A stretch of DNA of 64,000 nt, from the NCBI RefSeq assembly GCF_014493765.1, contig NZ_JACTVJ010000016.1:62001-126000 (forward strand). Reading direction: 5' to 3'. The DNA comes from Streptomyces polyasparticus. GTDB taxonomy: Bacteria; Actinomycetota; Actinomycetes; Streptomycetales; Streptomycetaceae. The position numbers and the translations under genes are program-made. Each line of letters begins with the position of its first letter. Within the stretch, counting starts at the first letter, position 1. The notes beneath the pieces were generated by a model. The model made no database searches, had not been told where the DNA came from, and was given only the letters and a program-made list of their open reading frames with translations. Positions 8,475 through 17,212 of this stretch are shown here, piece after piece.

Positions 8475-8680
8475 CAGCCCGTCCGGCGTTTGAGGACAAG
8501 CGCCGTTCAGGCGCGACAAGGGGGCAAGGGGCGAAGCCCCAAAACCCCACCCACCCGGGGTGCTCGCAAAACCGAGGCTGGGGCCCAGTCCGAAGTGGGC
8601 CCGCCCACCCGGGGGTCCGGGGGCGGAGCCCTCGGTTTCGGGAAGGGGCGGGTAGGGGAAAGTTGGCCCGCCGCAGGCGC
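8475..8680. repeat. Dispersed intergenic repeat, diverged copy
   Basis: Contains CCGTCCGGCGTTTGAGGAC and the block GGTTTCGGGAAGGGGCGGG-TAGGGG followed by GCCCGCCGCAGGCG. The second block recurs at about 40797-40910 and, inverted, at about 42787-42902. A GGGGGTCCGGGGGCGGAGCCC hairpin precedes it. Confidence 0.7.
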
Positions 8681-8874
8681 AGCCGGGCCGCACCCGCACC
8701 CGCACCCGCACCCGCAGCCGGCGACGAGACCGCAGCGCAGCCACACACGCAGCGCACCCGCAGACGGCGGCCCGAACGCACCGCACCCGCAGCCGGTGAC
8801 GAGACCGTGGCCCGAACGCACCGCACCCGCAGAGCGAAGGCAGGCGCCGACCGGGACCGTGCACAGGGCGGAAG

Positions 8875-9237
8875 TCAGCGCACGGGTTCGAGGAATTCCA
8901 GGCGGTTGCCCACCGGGTCGGTGGCGTAGAAGCGGAGGTGGCCCGGGAGCGCGGTGTCCCAGGTGACCTCCACGCCATGGGAGGCGAGGCGGGAAGCGTA
9001 CGCCTCGATGTCCCGGACCCGTAGACCCGGATGGGCCTTGCGGGCGGGCCGGAAATCGGGGTCGACGCCCAGATGGAGCTGAACGCCGCCGGCCGAGAAC
9101 CAGCAGCCGCCCCGCGCGGCGAGCCCCGCCGGCTTGGGCACCTCGCGCATCCCGAGGACCCCGGCGTAGAAGCCGCGCAGCGCAGCCTCGCTCCCGGCCG
9201 GAGCGGCAAGCTGGACGTGGTCGACGGCGATCAGCAT
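8875..9237 (-). CDS. VOC-family (glyoxalase/bleomycin-resistance fold) protein
   Basis: A 120-residue single-module vicinal-oxygen-chelate protein: MLIAVDHVQLAAPAGSEAALRGFYAGVLGMREVPKP at the N-terminus and DPVGNRLEFLEP at the C-terminus, both hallmark segments. The His of DHVQ, the His of QLHLGV and the Glu of LEFLE fit metal-binding positions. The substrate cannot be told. I use the ATG at 9237, 10 bases after the stop of tam, so it is probably co-transcribed with tam and thus under TamR. Confidence 0.85.
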   Translation of the reverse strand: MLIAVDHVQLAAPAGSEAALRGFYAGVLGMREVPKPAGLAARGGCWFSAGGVQLHLGVDPDFRPARKAHPGLRVRDIEAYASRLASHGVEVTWDTALPGHLRFYATDPVGNRLEFLEPVR

Positions 9238-9247
9238 CCGGGCCCCC

Positions 9248-10069
9248 TTACTCGGGCTTGCGGGCCACCGCGAAGATGCGGCGGAACGGGAAGACCGTGC
9301 CGTGCGGCCCCTGCGGATACGCCTTGCGCAGCAAGTCCCGGTACTCCGCGAGGAATTCGCGGATCGCATCGGGATCGTCCGCGAGCGCCGTGAGCACCGG
9401 CCTCAGCGCCGTCCCCTTGACCCAGTCGAGCACCGGGTCGTCGCCGACGAGGAGTTGGGAGTACGTGGTCTCCCAGACGTCCACCTCGCAGCCGAGGTCG
9501 GAGAGCCGGGCCAGATACCCGGCCGGTTCCAGGATGTGCACGAACCGACGCCCGTGCTCACCGAGCCGTTCCCGCCACTGCGGTGCGTCGCACAGCTCAC
9601 CGAGCAGCGCGTGGCTGGGCGAGGTGAAGTTGCCGGGCACCTGGAAGGCGAAGGTGCCGCCCGGGCGCAGATGCTCGATCCAGACCGGGAAGGACTCGGG
9701 GTGGTTCGGGACCCACTGCAGCGCGGCGTTGGAGACGATCAGGTCGTACGTGCCGTCGGGCGTCCAGTGCGCCGCGTCGGCCGGCCGGAAGTCCAGCGTG
9801 CCGCCGCCGGGGGTCGTGCCGGCGTACTTCGCGGCCTTGTCCAGCATCTCCGGCGAGTTGTCGAAGCCGGTGATGCGGGCCGTGGGCCAGCGGTCGGCGA
9901 GGAGCACCGTGACGTTTCCCGGGCCGCAGCCCAGGTCGGCGATGCGCGGGGGTATGCCGCCCGGATCCGGCAGTACGGGGATCCGGGCGAGCAGATCCAG
10001 GAATGGCCGCGTCCTGTGGCCTGCGTGACGAAGGTATTGCTGAGGATCCCAGGTTGGTGCGGAATGCAT
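9248..10069 (-). CDS. tam: Trans-aconitate 2-methyltransferase
   Basis: SAM-dependent methylation of trans-aconitate, the inhibitory isomer of cis-aconitate, relieving aconitase. From ATG 10069 (AGGGAG 8 bases before) the protein has 273 residues. It shows SAM motif I IADLGCGPGNVTVLL, the acidic post-I segment ITGFDNSPEML and LQWVPNHP, which fits the Tam family. The divergent marR-type gene and the shared perfect palindrome give strong context: this is the tam/tamR arrangement described in S. coelicolor. Confidence 0.9.
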   Translation of the reverse strand: MHSAPTWDPQQYLRHAGHRTRPFLDLLARIPVLPDPGGIPPRIADLGCGPGNVTVLLADRWPTARITGFDNSPEMLDKAAKYAGTTPGGGTLDFRPADAAHWTPDGTYDLIVSNAALQWVPNHPESFPVWIEHLRPGGTFAFQVPGNFTSPSHALLGELCDAPQWRERLGEHGRRFVHILEPAGYLARLSDLGCEVDVWETTYSQLLVGDDPVLDWVKGTALRPVLTALADDPDAIREFLAEYRDLLRKAYPQGPHGTVFPFRRIFAVARKPE

Positions 10070-10149
10070 GTTCGAGCTCCCTGCCTGGTGCAAGAGGACG
10101 AAGCGGAGGTCGCTTGTTGGGCGACGATGCCCCAAGCGAACCCGAAATA

Positions 10150-10167
10150 TCTCTTGACGTCAAGAGA
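10150..10167. promoter_or_regulatory. TamR operator
   Basis: A perfect 18-bp palindrome, TCTCTTGACGTCAAGAGA, lies between the divergent tam and tamR genes, 80 bases from one start and 33 from the other. TamR, a MarR-family protein of S. coelicolor, is known to bind the tam-tamR intergenic region and to be released by trans-aconitate, cis-aconitate and citrate. Confidence 0.85.
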
Positions 10168-10200
10168 CTTCATGTCGAGGGACCCCTTACACTGATCGCC

Positions 10201-10698
10201 ATGGAGGACGAGGTCGATCGGCTGGTCGCGGCTTGGCGCCGAGAGCGCCCTGACCTCGACGTGGAACCACTCGAGGTACTGAGCCGCGTGAGCAGGCTCG
10301 CGCGCCATCTCGACCGTGCGCGCCGCCTCGCGTTCTCCGAGCACAGCCTCGAACCGTGGGAGTTCGATGTGCTCACTTCGCTGCGACGGGCGGGCGCTCC
10401 GTACCAGCTCTCCCCCGGCCAGCTCCTTCAGCAAACCCTGGTCACGTCCGGCACGATGACCAACCGCATCGACAGGCTCGCGAAGAAAGGCCTGGTCGAG
10501 CGGCTGCCCGACCCCAGCGACCGCCGGGGTGTGCTGGTCCGCCTGACCCCCGAGGGACGCGACCGCGCCGACCAGGCCCTCGCGGGCCTCCTCGAACAGG
10601 AGCGCGCGATCCTCGGCGAGCTGTCCCGCGCGCAGCGCGGCGAACTGGCCGGGCTGCTACGCCAGTTGACCGCCCCGTTCGACAACGTCCCCGGCTAG
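10201..10698 (+). CDS. tamR: MarR-family regulator TamR
   Basis: A 165-residue winged-helix repressor. The DNA-binding core is LSPGQLLQQTLVTSGTMTNRIDRLAKKGLVERLPDPSDRRGVLVRLTPEG (about residues 62-118), the standard MarR recognition helix and wing with the Asp-Arg-Arg motif. An N-terminal helix (EVDRLVAAWRRERPDLDVEPLEVLSRVSRLARHL) is typical of the urate/aconitate-responsive branch. ATG 10201 is the start; earlier codons in the frame would read through the operator. Its last 42 bases overlap the convergent LuxR gene. Confidence 0.9.
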   Translation: MEDEVDRLVAAWRRERPDLDVEPLEVLSRVSRLARHLDRARRLAFSEHSLEPWEFDVLTSLRRAGAPYQLSPGQLLQQTLVTSGTMTNRIDRLAKKGLVERLPDPSDRRGVLVRLTPEGRDRADQALAGLLEQERAILGELSRAQRGELAGLLRQLTAPFDNVPG

Positions 10699-11427
10699 GT
10701 CCACGGGTCCGACACCGGCCCTGCGCGCGAGCGCGACCGCGGCCAGGGTCGAGTGCACACCCAGCTTGCCGAGCACATTTTGCATATGGGTCCGAACGGT
10801 GTGCGGTGAAAGGAAGAGGCGCTCGGCGACGGCTTTGCGCCCCAGGCCCGCGACCATGCACCGCAGCACCTCGCGCTCACGCGGCGTGAGCGATTCGACG
10901 AGCCGCTCACTCTCCGTGCGGTGCTTGCGTGCGGCGGTCAACTCCCGCAGTACGCCCGTCAGCAGGGCGGGCGGCAAGTGCGTCTCGTCCCGCAGCACGC
11001 CCCGGATCACCGTGAGCAGCCGCGACAGCGAACAGTCCTTGGCGACCCAGCCCGACGCGCCCGCCTGCAGCGCGAGCGCGGCACGGCGCGGGTCGTCCTT
11101 CTCCGCGAGCACCACGGTCCGTACGGACGGCTGGCTCGAACGGATGCCGGTGACCAGGGAGATGCCGTCGACGAAGCCGTCCGGGCCCGGGTCCGCTCCG
11201 TCGTGCACGGCGAGCCGTGCGCCGGGCACGGTGGTGCCGAGGTCGGCGTCCACGAGCAGTACGTCGAACCTGCGCCCCTCGGTCGCCGCCCGCTCCAGGC
11301 TGCGCAGGGCTGCGGGGCCGCTGCCGGCGGCGGCCACGTCCACATCGGGCTCGGCGGCGAGTGCCGCGGCGAGCGATTCGGCGAAGATGCGATGGTCGTC
11401 GACGACCAGGACCCGGATTCGAACCAC
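10657..11427 (-). CDS. Orphan LuxR/NarL-type response regulator
   Basis: 256 residues. The receiver begins IRVLVVDDHRIFAESL with the acidic pair Asp10-Asp11, the phospho-acceptor region is FDVLLVDADLG (Asp60/Asp62), and a Lys appears in WVAKDC. The receiver carries an unusual insertion after the acceptor (about residues 64-86, PGARLAVHDGADPGPDGFVDG). The C-terminal helix-turn-helix is LTPREREVLRCMVAGLGRKAVAERL followed by SPHTVRTHMQNVLGKLGVHS. No histidine kinase is adjacent, so the signal is unknown. The 3' ends of this gene and tamR overlap by 42 bases. Confidence 0.88.
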   Translation of the reverse strand: MVRIRVLVVDDHRIFAESLAAALAAEPDVDVAAAGSGPAALRSLERAATEGRRFDVLLVDADLGTTVPGARLAVHDGADPGPDGFVDGISLVTGIRSSQPSVRTVVLAEKDDPRRAALALQAGASGWVAKDCSLSRLLTVIRGVLRDETHLPPALLTGVLRELTAARKHRTESERLVESLTPREREVLRCMVAGLGRKAVAERLFLSPHTVRTHMQNVLGKLGVHSTLAAVALARRAGVGPVDLAGDVVERGGQLA

Positions 11428-11827
11428 GTGAAACCCCCAGGCTCCGTCTTCCGGGGAGATGGCGAGGCGGCTGTCACCGCGGGTCCCCGGACCCCCTCAA
11501 GGGCAGTCGGCGCAGGTACGGCGTCCGGAGCGCGCATCACCGTGGTCCCACGGCCGCCGCCGTGTGGTGAGTGCTACCCCGCTCCGAGCGCAGTACCCGA
11601 CTGTCTCGCCCCCTGATCGGCACCGGCCCCCACCGGTGCTGAGCATCAGAGTACGGGCGGTGGCCGGGCGCGGAAGGGTAATTGCAGAACTGGCACCTGC
11701 CCCGCGTTCCCTTGTCCGGTCTGGTGATTACCGTGATTCCCGTGGTGCGGTTCATGACGGAAGTCGACTCGGTCGCCCACCGCACAAGCCCGATCAGCCC
11801 CGGACGGGAGGGCACAGCCCCGCGGTC
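11428..11827. other. 400-bp region without a supported gene
   Basis: It contains the upstream region of the LuxR-type gene and the downstream side of the channel gene, both on the minus strand. A 92-codon minus-strand frame (11537-11815) has no family-like sequence or ribosome site. I see no convincing terminator, operator or RNA. Confidence 0.5.
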
Positions 11828-13750
11828 TCAGGACTGCGCCATCACGATCACGCTGTCCCCGGCCGCGAAGGAGAGGCGGTCCTTCTTGTTCGGGTTGAGG
11901 CGGATGCCGAAGGACGGTGCGAGTGCGGTCTCGGACTGACGGCGGTAGCCGATCGCGGAGTGGCCCTGGCGGCGGGCCGACTCGACCACCGTGTAGAAGT
12001 CGACGTCGTGCTGGAGCGCGACATAGTCGCCCGCGGGCTTCAGATAGATCTCGCAGCCCTCGGAGGAGAAGAGGTCGTCGAAGACCCGGGCCAGATGCCG
12101 GTTCTCCGACACCTGCGTCATCAGGAGGCTGATCACCTTGTCGCTGACGATGAAGTCGCTGCTCTCGCTGATGGGCGCGAGCTCCCGGTTGCGGTCGTCG
12201 GTCATCTCGGTCACCACCGGGAGCTCACGGCCGAGGGTGTTCTCCAGGTCGCGCAGGTGAAGCAGCGTGACCAGCGTCTGGTTGTCGGCCTGCGCGCTGT
12301 CGATGTCGTCGTAGCCGAGCACGATCACATGCTCGTAGCCGCCCATGTCGAGCGACTTGAGGGTGCCGGGCCGGGTGATGTCACCGGTCTCGCAGGACAC
12401 GTCGAGGTTACGCAGCTGCTCGCGTACGGCCTCGACCGTGATCTTCGCTTCGTCCCCGCGGGCCACGACATGGAGCCGGGAGCCGGGGGCCACATAGGTG
12501 TCGAGCTGCGTGATGATCGTGGCCGCGCGCCGGTTCCAGCCGAGCACGAGCATCGACTCGGGCCGCTCCTCGCGCGGCCGCGGCGCGACGATCGCCGCCT
12601 CGTCGATCTCGTACGGGTCGGTCGAGACGATCACGGTGTTGTCGTCGCGGGAGATCGCGATGATCTGGTCGCCCTCGGCGATGACGGTGTCCGGCGCCGG
12701 ATTGAGCTCGATCGCACCGTCGGCGGCCCGCAGCAGCCCGACCGGCGAGGAGGTCGCGTACGCGAGCAGCGCATCGCCGTAGGTGCGGCCGACGAGGGTG
12801 GGCTCGGCGGTCATGTAGAACTCGTCGCCCGCGTAGTTCAGGAGGTCGAGGTAGATCACGGACAGGCCCGGCTGGCGGCTGGTCTGCACGATGAGGCGCG
12901 CGGAGATGTCGTCGACGCTCGCGACACAGACCTCCGCGCCGCCGGCGAGCCGGGTCGCCTCTAGATTGTGGCCGCAGCTCACGGCCGCGACGATGTGGTA
13001 CGGCTGATCGCGGCGCTGCGGGCTCTGGGTCACGGCGAGCAGGGTCTTGACCACCTCGGCGTCGCCGCCGTCCTCGCAGGTGCAGGTCCGCGCGCCCGCC
13101 GGGCTCTCGGCGGCCGGGGTCAGGACGATGACCGAGCGGGCGTCGTGCGGATTGACCAGGTCGATGTCGGTGGGGTCCATGGGGCTGCCGGTGCGGCAGA
13201 TGACCTTGGTGGTGCGGGTGTCCGGGACCTTCGCATGGATCTCGTCCTCCATCTCCACCTTGTCCTTGTCGGCGAGGATCACCACCGCGGAGCGGCGCAG
13301 GTTGGAGTTGGCCTCCACCAGCTCGGAGACGATCGGGAAGATCTGGTCCGACCAGCCGAGCAGCACCGTGTGGTCCTTCTCGAGGACCAGGGAGCGGCCC
13401 TTGCGCAGGTCGAGGATCTTGCGGTTCACCCCCGAGGTGATCAGACCGACGAGGGTGCTGGCGAAGAACAGCGCCACCAGGGCGAGGATCACCGAGAAGA
13501 GGACGAACGCGGGGGTGCCGACCGCGCCCCCGAGGCTGAAGGTCTTGGCGGTGTTCTGCCAGACCGAGATGAGCTGGTTGCCGAGGGTGGTGGGGGTGTT
13601 CCTGTCCGCCCAGACGAGCAGCACGCTGACGGGGATGACGATCACCAGGCAGATCGCCGAGAGCCAGCCGATCAGTGCCGGGGTGCCCCGGGACATGGTG
13701 TTGTCGAACCAGTACCGGAGCCTTGCCTTGTGCGAGGGGTTGCCGCTCAT
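11828..13750 (-). CDS. CASTOR/POLLUX-like ion-channel protein
   Basis: 640 residues. The N-terminal third has two clear hydrophobic segments (PALIGWLSAICLVIVIPVSVLLVW and AFVLFSVILALVALFFASTLVGLI) with a pore-like region between them. The long soluble part contains two RCK/TrkA-N-like nucleotide-binding domains (VLLGWSDQIFPIVSELVEAN..., and ESMLVLGWNRRAATIITQLDTYV). This matches the plant CASTOR/POLLUX symbiosis channels and their bacterial relatives rather than a two-component Trk system. The ion (K+ or Ca2+) and ligand are unknown. A CTCEDGGD cysteine pair lies in the first soluble domain. It is a single gene, with a 206-bp gap to the small membrane gene upstream. Confidence 0.85.
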   Translation of the reverse strand: MSGNPSHKARLRYWFDNTMSRGTPALIGWLSAICLVIVIPVSVLLVWADRNTPTTLGNQLISVWQNTAKTFSLGGAVGTPAFVLFSVILALVALFFASTLVGLITSGVNRKILDLRKGRSLVLEKDHTVLLGWSDQIFPIVSELVEANSNLRRSAVVILADKDKVEMEDEIHAKVPDTRTTKVICRTGSPMDPTDIDLVNPHDARSVIVLTPAAESPAGARTCTCEDGGDAEVVKTLLAVTQSPQRRDQPYHIVAAVSCGHNLEATRLAGGAEVCVASVDDISARLIVQTSRQPGLSVIYLDLLNYAGDEFYMTAEPTLVGRTYGDALLAYATSSPVGLLRAADGAIELNPAPDTVIAEGDQIIAISRDDNTVIVSTDPYEIDEAAIVAPRPREERPESMLVLGWNRRAATIITQLDTYVAPGSRLHVVARGDEAKITVEAVREQLRNLDVSCETGDITRPGTLKSLDMGGYEHVIVLGYDDIDSAQADNQTLVTLLHLRDLENTLGRELPVVTEMTDDRNRELAPISESSDFIVSDKVISLLMTQVSENRHLARVFDDLFSSEGCEIYLKPAGDYVALQHDVDFYTVVESARRQGHSAIGYRRQSETALAPSFGIRLNPNKKDRLSFAAGDSVIVMAQS

Positions 13751-13898
13751 CCAGCTTCACGCTCCCTGCCGTCGTCAGCCCTCCCACCTTTCGGACAGTT
13801 CCGATCCTGGTCCGGATCCAGGTGCCGCGCAGCTTCAGAGGGGCAGGCGGGCGGCTACGGCGCGGCAGGCGGTGCGGGCCGCGGCGCGGGGTACGACG

Positions 13899-13934
13899 AC
13901 GGGGCCGGAGGCCCGGGCGGGCTTCCGGCCCCGT
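13899..13934 (-). terminator. Terminator hairpin after the symporter operon
   Basis: An 11-bp GC-rich stem (13899-13909 with 13924-13934) with an inner GCCCG/CGGGC pairing. It lies 23 bases beyond the stop of the small membrane protein and just upstream of the channel gene. Confidence 0.65.
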
Positions 13935-13956
13935 ACGAGGAGCTCTGCGCGTACAG

Positions 13957-14238
13957 CTACTCCTGTACGTCCTCGGGCGTCGGCGGCGCCGTGGGGCGCA
14001 GCTTCAGCCAGACGAGGAAGAACAGACCGAGGGCCAGCATGGCGAGCCCGGTCCACAGGTTGATGTTGACGTCCTGTGCCTTCTTCAGATCGGCGTCGGA
14101 CGGGTTGATGCCGGCGATCGTGACGATCACTCCGTACACCACGAACAGACCGCCGATGATCCGCCGGATGTCGAAGAGCCGGGCGGCGGTCGCGGACTTG
14201 CTCTCCAGCTCGGAGACTTCGCGCTGCAGGTCGGACAT
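13957..14238 (-). CDS. Small two-TM membrane protein next to the symporter
   Basis: 93 residues: a cytoplasmic coiled-coil-like start (MSDLQREVSELESKSATAARLFDIRR), a transmembrane helix (IIGGLFVVYGVIVTIAGI), a short loop NPSDADLKKAQDVNINLW and a second helix (TGLAMLALGLFFLVWLKL). It starts 24 bases after the symporter stop on the same strand, so the two are very likely one operon. Its size and topology resemble small partner subunits of some sodium/solute symporters, though I do not recognise a named family. Confidence 0.75.
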   Translation of the reverse strand: MSDLQREVSELESKSATAARLFDIRRIIGGLFVVYGVIVTIAGINPSDADLKKAQDVNINLWTGLAMLALGLFFLVWLKLRPTAPPTPEDVQE

Positions 14239-14262
14239 GGTTCTCAGGGCCTCCGATCGGTT

Positions 14263-15933
14263 CTAGAAGGAGTACGGGATGTAGCAGGCGGCGGCGAGCA
14301 CGATCGCGCCCCAGCCGAGCAGGGCCGGCTTGCGGTACCAGGCGCTGTCGCCCTCGTCGGGCGCCTCCTGCATACCGGGCGAGGTCGTCCCGTACACGAG
14401 ACCCGCGAGCTCGGCCTCGGGCTTGGGCGCGGTGAACAGCGTGACCAGGACCATGACCAGCGCACCGGCGACGAAGCCGACGATGGCGGAGACGAAGTTG
14501 GCGCCCTGGTCGGACGGTATGTCGATGACGCCCTGCTTGTAGACGACGAAGTAGTTGACCATCGCGGCCGAGGTGCCGGCGACCAGGCCCCACACACCGG
14601 ACTTCATCGAGGCGCGCTTCCAGAACATGCCGATGATGAAGACCACGAACATCGGGACGTTGAAGAACGAGAACAGGGTCTGCAGGTACCCCATGATGTT
14701 CGAGAACGACGCGGCCAGGAAGGCCGTGCCGATGGAGGCCACGACACCGATCGCGGTGATCAGCCGGCCGAACTTCAAGTAGTACGTGTCCTCACGGCCC
14801 TTGACCACGTACTTGGCCCAGATGTCCGCGGTGAACACGGTGTTGAAGGACGAGACGTTCGCGGCCATGCCGGCCATGAACGCGGCGAGCAGACCGGTCA
14901 CGGCGATACCGAGCACACCGTTGGGCAGCAGCTCCTGCATCAGGAGCGGGATCGCGTCGTTGTACGTGAGGTCCGAGCCCGCGGTGCCGATCTTCGGGAC
15001 CAGCACGGCGGCGACCAGGCCCGGGATCATCACGATGAAGACGATGAAGATCTTCGGGAACGCGGCGATCAGCGGGGTGCGCTTGGCGGCGGACAGGTTC
15101 TTGGCCGACAGGGCGCGCTGCACCTCGGCGAAGTTGGTGGTCCAGTAGCCGAAGGAGAGCACGAAGCCGAGGCCGAGCACGATGGTCAGCCAGTTCGCGC
15201 CGAGCGGGTTGGCGTCACCGATGCCCGTACCGCCCCAGGCGGACAGGAAGTTGTCGCCGTGCGACTTGGTGAGCGAGTCGGTCAGACCGTCCCAGCCGCC
15301 GACCCGCTTGAGGCCGAGCAGCGTCAGGGGTATGAGCGCCGCGAGGATGACGAAGAACTGCAGGACCTCGTTGTAGATCGCGGAGGAGAGACCGCCGATC
15401 GTGATGTACGCGAGGACGAAGAAGCCCGCGACCACGATGGACACCCACTGCGGCCAGCCGAGCAGGGCCTCGACCACGATCGACAGGGCGTACAGGTTGA
15501 CGCCGGCGATCAGGATCGAGGCGAAGGCGAACAGGACCGAGCTCAGCAGGTGTGCGCTCTTGTCGAAGCGCTGGAGCAGGAACTCCGGCACGCTGCGGAC
15601 CTTGGAGCCGTAGTAGAACGGCATCATCACCAGGCCGAGGAAGACCATGGCCGGGATGGCGCCGATCCAGTACCAGTGCACGACGGCCACGCCGTACTGC
15701 GCACCGGTGGCCGCCATGCCGAGGATCTCGGTGGCGCCCAGATTGGCCGCCACGAAGGCGAGGCCGGTCACCCAGGCAGGCAGGGAACGGCCGGACAGGA
15801 AGAAGTCGAGGCTGGTCTTCACACTGCGCCGGGCGGCGAACCCGATGCCGAGCACGACGGCGAAGTAGATCGCCAGGATCGCGTAGTCCAGCCCGTTGGT
15901 GGGGAGCCGAAGCCCTTCGGCGAGGTATTGCAT
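14263..15933 (-). CDS. Sodium/solute symporter (SSS family), probable galactose carrier
   Basis: 556 residues from ATG 15933, with about 13-14 transmembrane segments. The first segments (LDYAILAIYFAVVLGIGFAARR, then SLDFFLSGRSLPAWVTGLAFVAANLGATEILGMAATGAQYG) are the SSS signature, with conserved Asn/Gly residues of TM1 of the LeuT-like core. Later segments include GMAANVSSFNTVFTADIW. It is divergent from galT-galE-galK across a shared 217-bp regulatory region, which points to sodium-driven uptake of galactose or a related sugar; substrate choice is inference. The frame extends upstream to 16194, but that part crosses the gal promoter. Confidence 0.88.
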   Translation of the reverse strand: MQYLAEGLRLPTNGLDYAILAIYFAVVLGIGFAARRSVKTSLDFFLSGRSLPAWVTGLAFVAANLGATEILGMAATGAQYGVAVVHWYWIGAIPAMVFLGLVMMPFYYGSKVRSVPEFLLQRFDKSAHLLSSVLFAFASILIAGVNLYALSIVVEALLGWPQWVSIVVAGFFVLAYITIGGLSSAIYNEVLQFFVILAALIPLTLLGLKRVGGWDGLTDSLTKSHGDNFLSAWGGTGIGDANPLGANWLTIVLGLGFVLSFGYWTTNFAEVQRALSAKNLSAAKRTPLIAAFPKIFIVFIVMIPGLVAAVLVPKIGTAGSDLTYNDAIPLLMQELLPNGVLGIAVTGLLAAFMAGMAANVSSFNTVFTADIWAKYVVKGREDTYYLKFGRLITAIGVVASIGTAFLAASFSNIMGYLQTLFSFFNVPMFVVFIIGMFWKRASMKSGVWGLVAGTSAAMVNYFVVYKQGVIDIPSDQGANFVSAIVGFVAGALVMVLVTLFTAPKPEAELAGLVYGTTSPGMQEAPDEGDSAWYRKPALLGWGAIVLAAACYIPYSF

Positions 15934-15965
15934 GGGGGAGTCTCGCTTCGTTGCGCGAACGTATC

Positions 15966-16020
15966 GGAACGGGAACCTACGCTTCCGAGTTCGGAAACTG
16001 AACAGTTCCGGTGATGTTCT
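15966..16020. promoter_or_regulatory. gal divergent control region with GGAAC/GTTCC hexamers
   Basis: Between the symporter and galT lie repeated GGAAC-type motifs at 15966, 15972, 15983 and 16005. The perfect palindrome TTCCGAGTTCGGAA is at 15983-15996 and AACTGAACAGTT at 15996-16007. The S. lividans gal promoter is reported to carry direct hexamer repeats and an inverted repeat for glucose/galactose control, so these are the likely operators. The stretch 16083-16140 is unusually T/G-rich. Confidence 0.6.
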
Positions 16021-16150
16021 TTGTTTGATTGTGATGAAGCAGACTCCGGCGGCTGGGGCTCCGCGCGTGCACGCCCATTGACGGCCCTGTTGCCTTGTGG
16101 TTTGTTGTGTTCGGTTCTGTTTGGTGGTGGGTGCGATAGGAGCAGCCCAA

Positions 16151-17212
16151 GTGAAGAAGACCTCGACGCGTCTGGCCGACGGTCGTGAGCTCATCCATTA
16201 CGACCTGCGCGACGACGTCGTCCGCGACGCGGTCGACCGGCGCCCGCTCGATCCGATCTCGACCTCGTCCGAGATCCGCGAGGACCGGCTGCTCGGCGAC
16301 TTCGTCGCCATCGCCTCGCACCGCAACGCCCGCACCTACCACCCGCCGGCGGACGAGTGCCCGCTCTGCCCCTCGCGGGGCGAGCGGCTCAGCGAGATCC
16401 CCGACTCCTCGTACGACGTGGTCGTCTTCGAGAACCGCTTCCCCTCGCTCGCCGGTGACTCGGGCCGCTGCGAGGTGGTCTGCTTCACCTCCGACCACGA
16501 CGCGGCCTTCGCGGACCTCTCGCCGGAGCAGGCGCGCCTCGTGCTCGACGCCTGGACCGACCGGACCGCCGAGCTGTCGCATCTGCCGTCCGTCGCGCAG
16601 GTCTTCTGCTTCGAGAACCGCGGCGCCGAGATCGGCGTGACCCTCGGGCACCCGCACGGGCAGATCTACGGCTACCCGGAGATCACGCCGCGGACCTCCC
16701 TGATGCTGCGCTCGCTCGGCGCACACAAGGCCTCTTCGCCAGGGGGCAACCTCTTCGACGAGCTCGTCGCCGGCGAAGTGAAGGACGGATCCCGCATCGT
16801 CCTGGAGGGCGAGCACTGGGTCGCCTTCGTCCCCTACGCCGCGCACTGGCCGTACGAGATCCACCTCTATCCGAAGAAGCGCGTGCCGGACCTGCTCGCG
16901 CTCGACGAGGCGGCGCGCACAGAGTTCCCACAGATCTATCTGGAACTCTTGCGCAGGTTCGACCGGATCTTCGGACCGGACGAGCCGCCGACGCCGTACA
17001 TCTCCGCATGGCACCAGGCGCCGTTCACGCCGCTCGACGCCTTCGGTGTGGAACGCGAGGACTTCGCCCTCCACCTCGAGCTTTTCACCATCCGCCGGAC
17101 TTCCGGCAAGCTGAAGTTCCTCGCGGGTTCCGAGTCCGGCATGAGCGTGTTCATCAATGACGTGCCGCCGGAGACCGCGGCCGAGCGACTGCGAGAGGTA
17201 GCGAGTTCATGA
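16151..17212 (+). CDS. galT: Galactose-1-phosphate uridylyltransferase
   Basis: Leloir pathway enzyme: UDP-glucose + galactose-1-phosphate gives glucose-1-phosphate + UDP-galactose. 353 residues from GTG 16151, with AGGAG about 9 bases upstream. The active-site motif [11 protein letters not shown] places the nucleophilic His at residue 169 (His167-Pro-His169). ECPLCPSR near residue 73 is a zinc-site-like cysteine pair. It is the first gene of the galTEK operon and overlaps galE by four bases. Confidence 0.96.
   Translation: MKKTSTRLADGRELIHYDLRDDVVRDAVDRRPLDPISTSSEIREDRLLGDFVAIASHRNARTYHPPADECPLCPSRGERLSEIPDSSYDVVVFENRFPSLAGDSGRCEVVCFTSDHDAAFADLSPEQARLVLDAWTDRTAELSHLPSVAQVFCFENRGAEIGVTLGHPHGQIYGYPEITPRTSLMLRSLGAHKASSPGGNLFDELVAGEVKDGSRIVLEGEHWVAFVPYAAHWPYEIHLYPKKRVPDLLALDEAARTEFPQIYLELLRRFDRIFGPDEPPTPYISAWHQAPFTPLDAFGVEREDFALHLELFTIRRTSGKLKFLAGSESGMSVFINDVPPETAAERLREVASS

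Larger units (their letters stand above)
8219..8874. other. 656-bp gene-free, repeat-rich region
   Basis: No frame here has protein character; the open frames found are low-complexity. It holds a long inverted repeat (8320-8414), a dispersed Streptomyces-type intergenic repeat (about 8475-8680), and a run rich in CACCCGCA/CGCACCCGC units at about 8692-8835. Confidence 0.7.

Noticed and set aside
8282-8929. Long open frames in the repeat-rich gap
   Set aside because: Low-complexity translation (His-Pro, Arg-rich) from GC-rich repeats; no ribosome site and no family features.
11537-11815. Minus-strand 92-codon frame
   Set aside because: No ribosome site, no recognisable domain, Arg/Pro-rich shadow-like composition.
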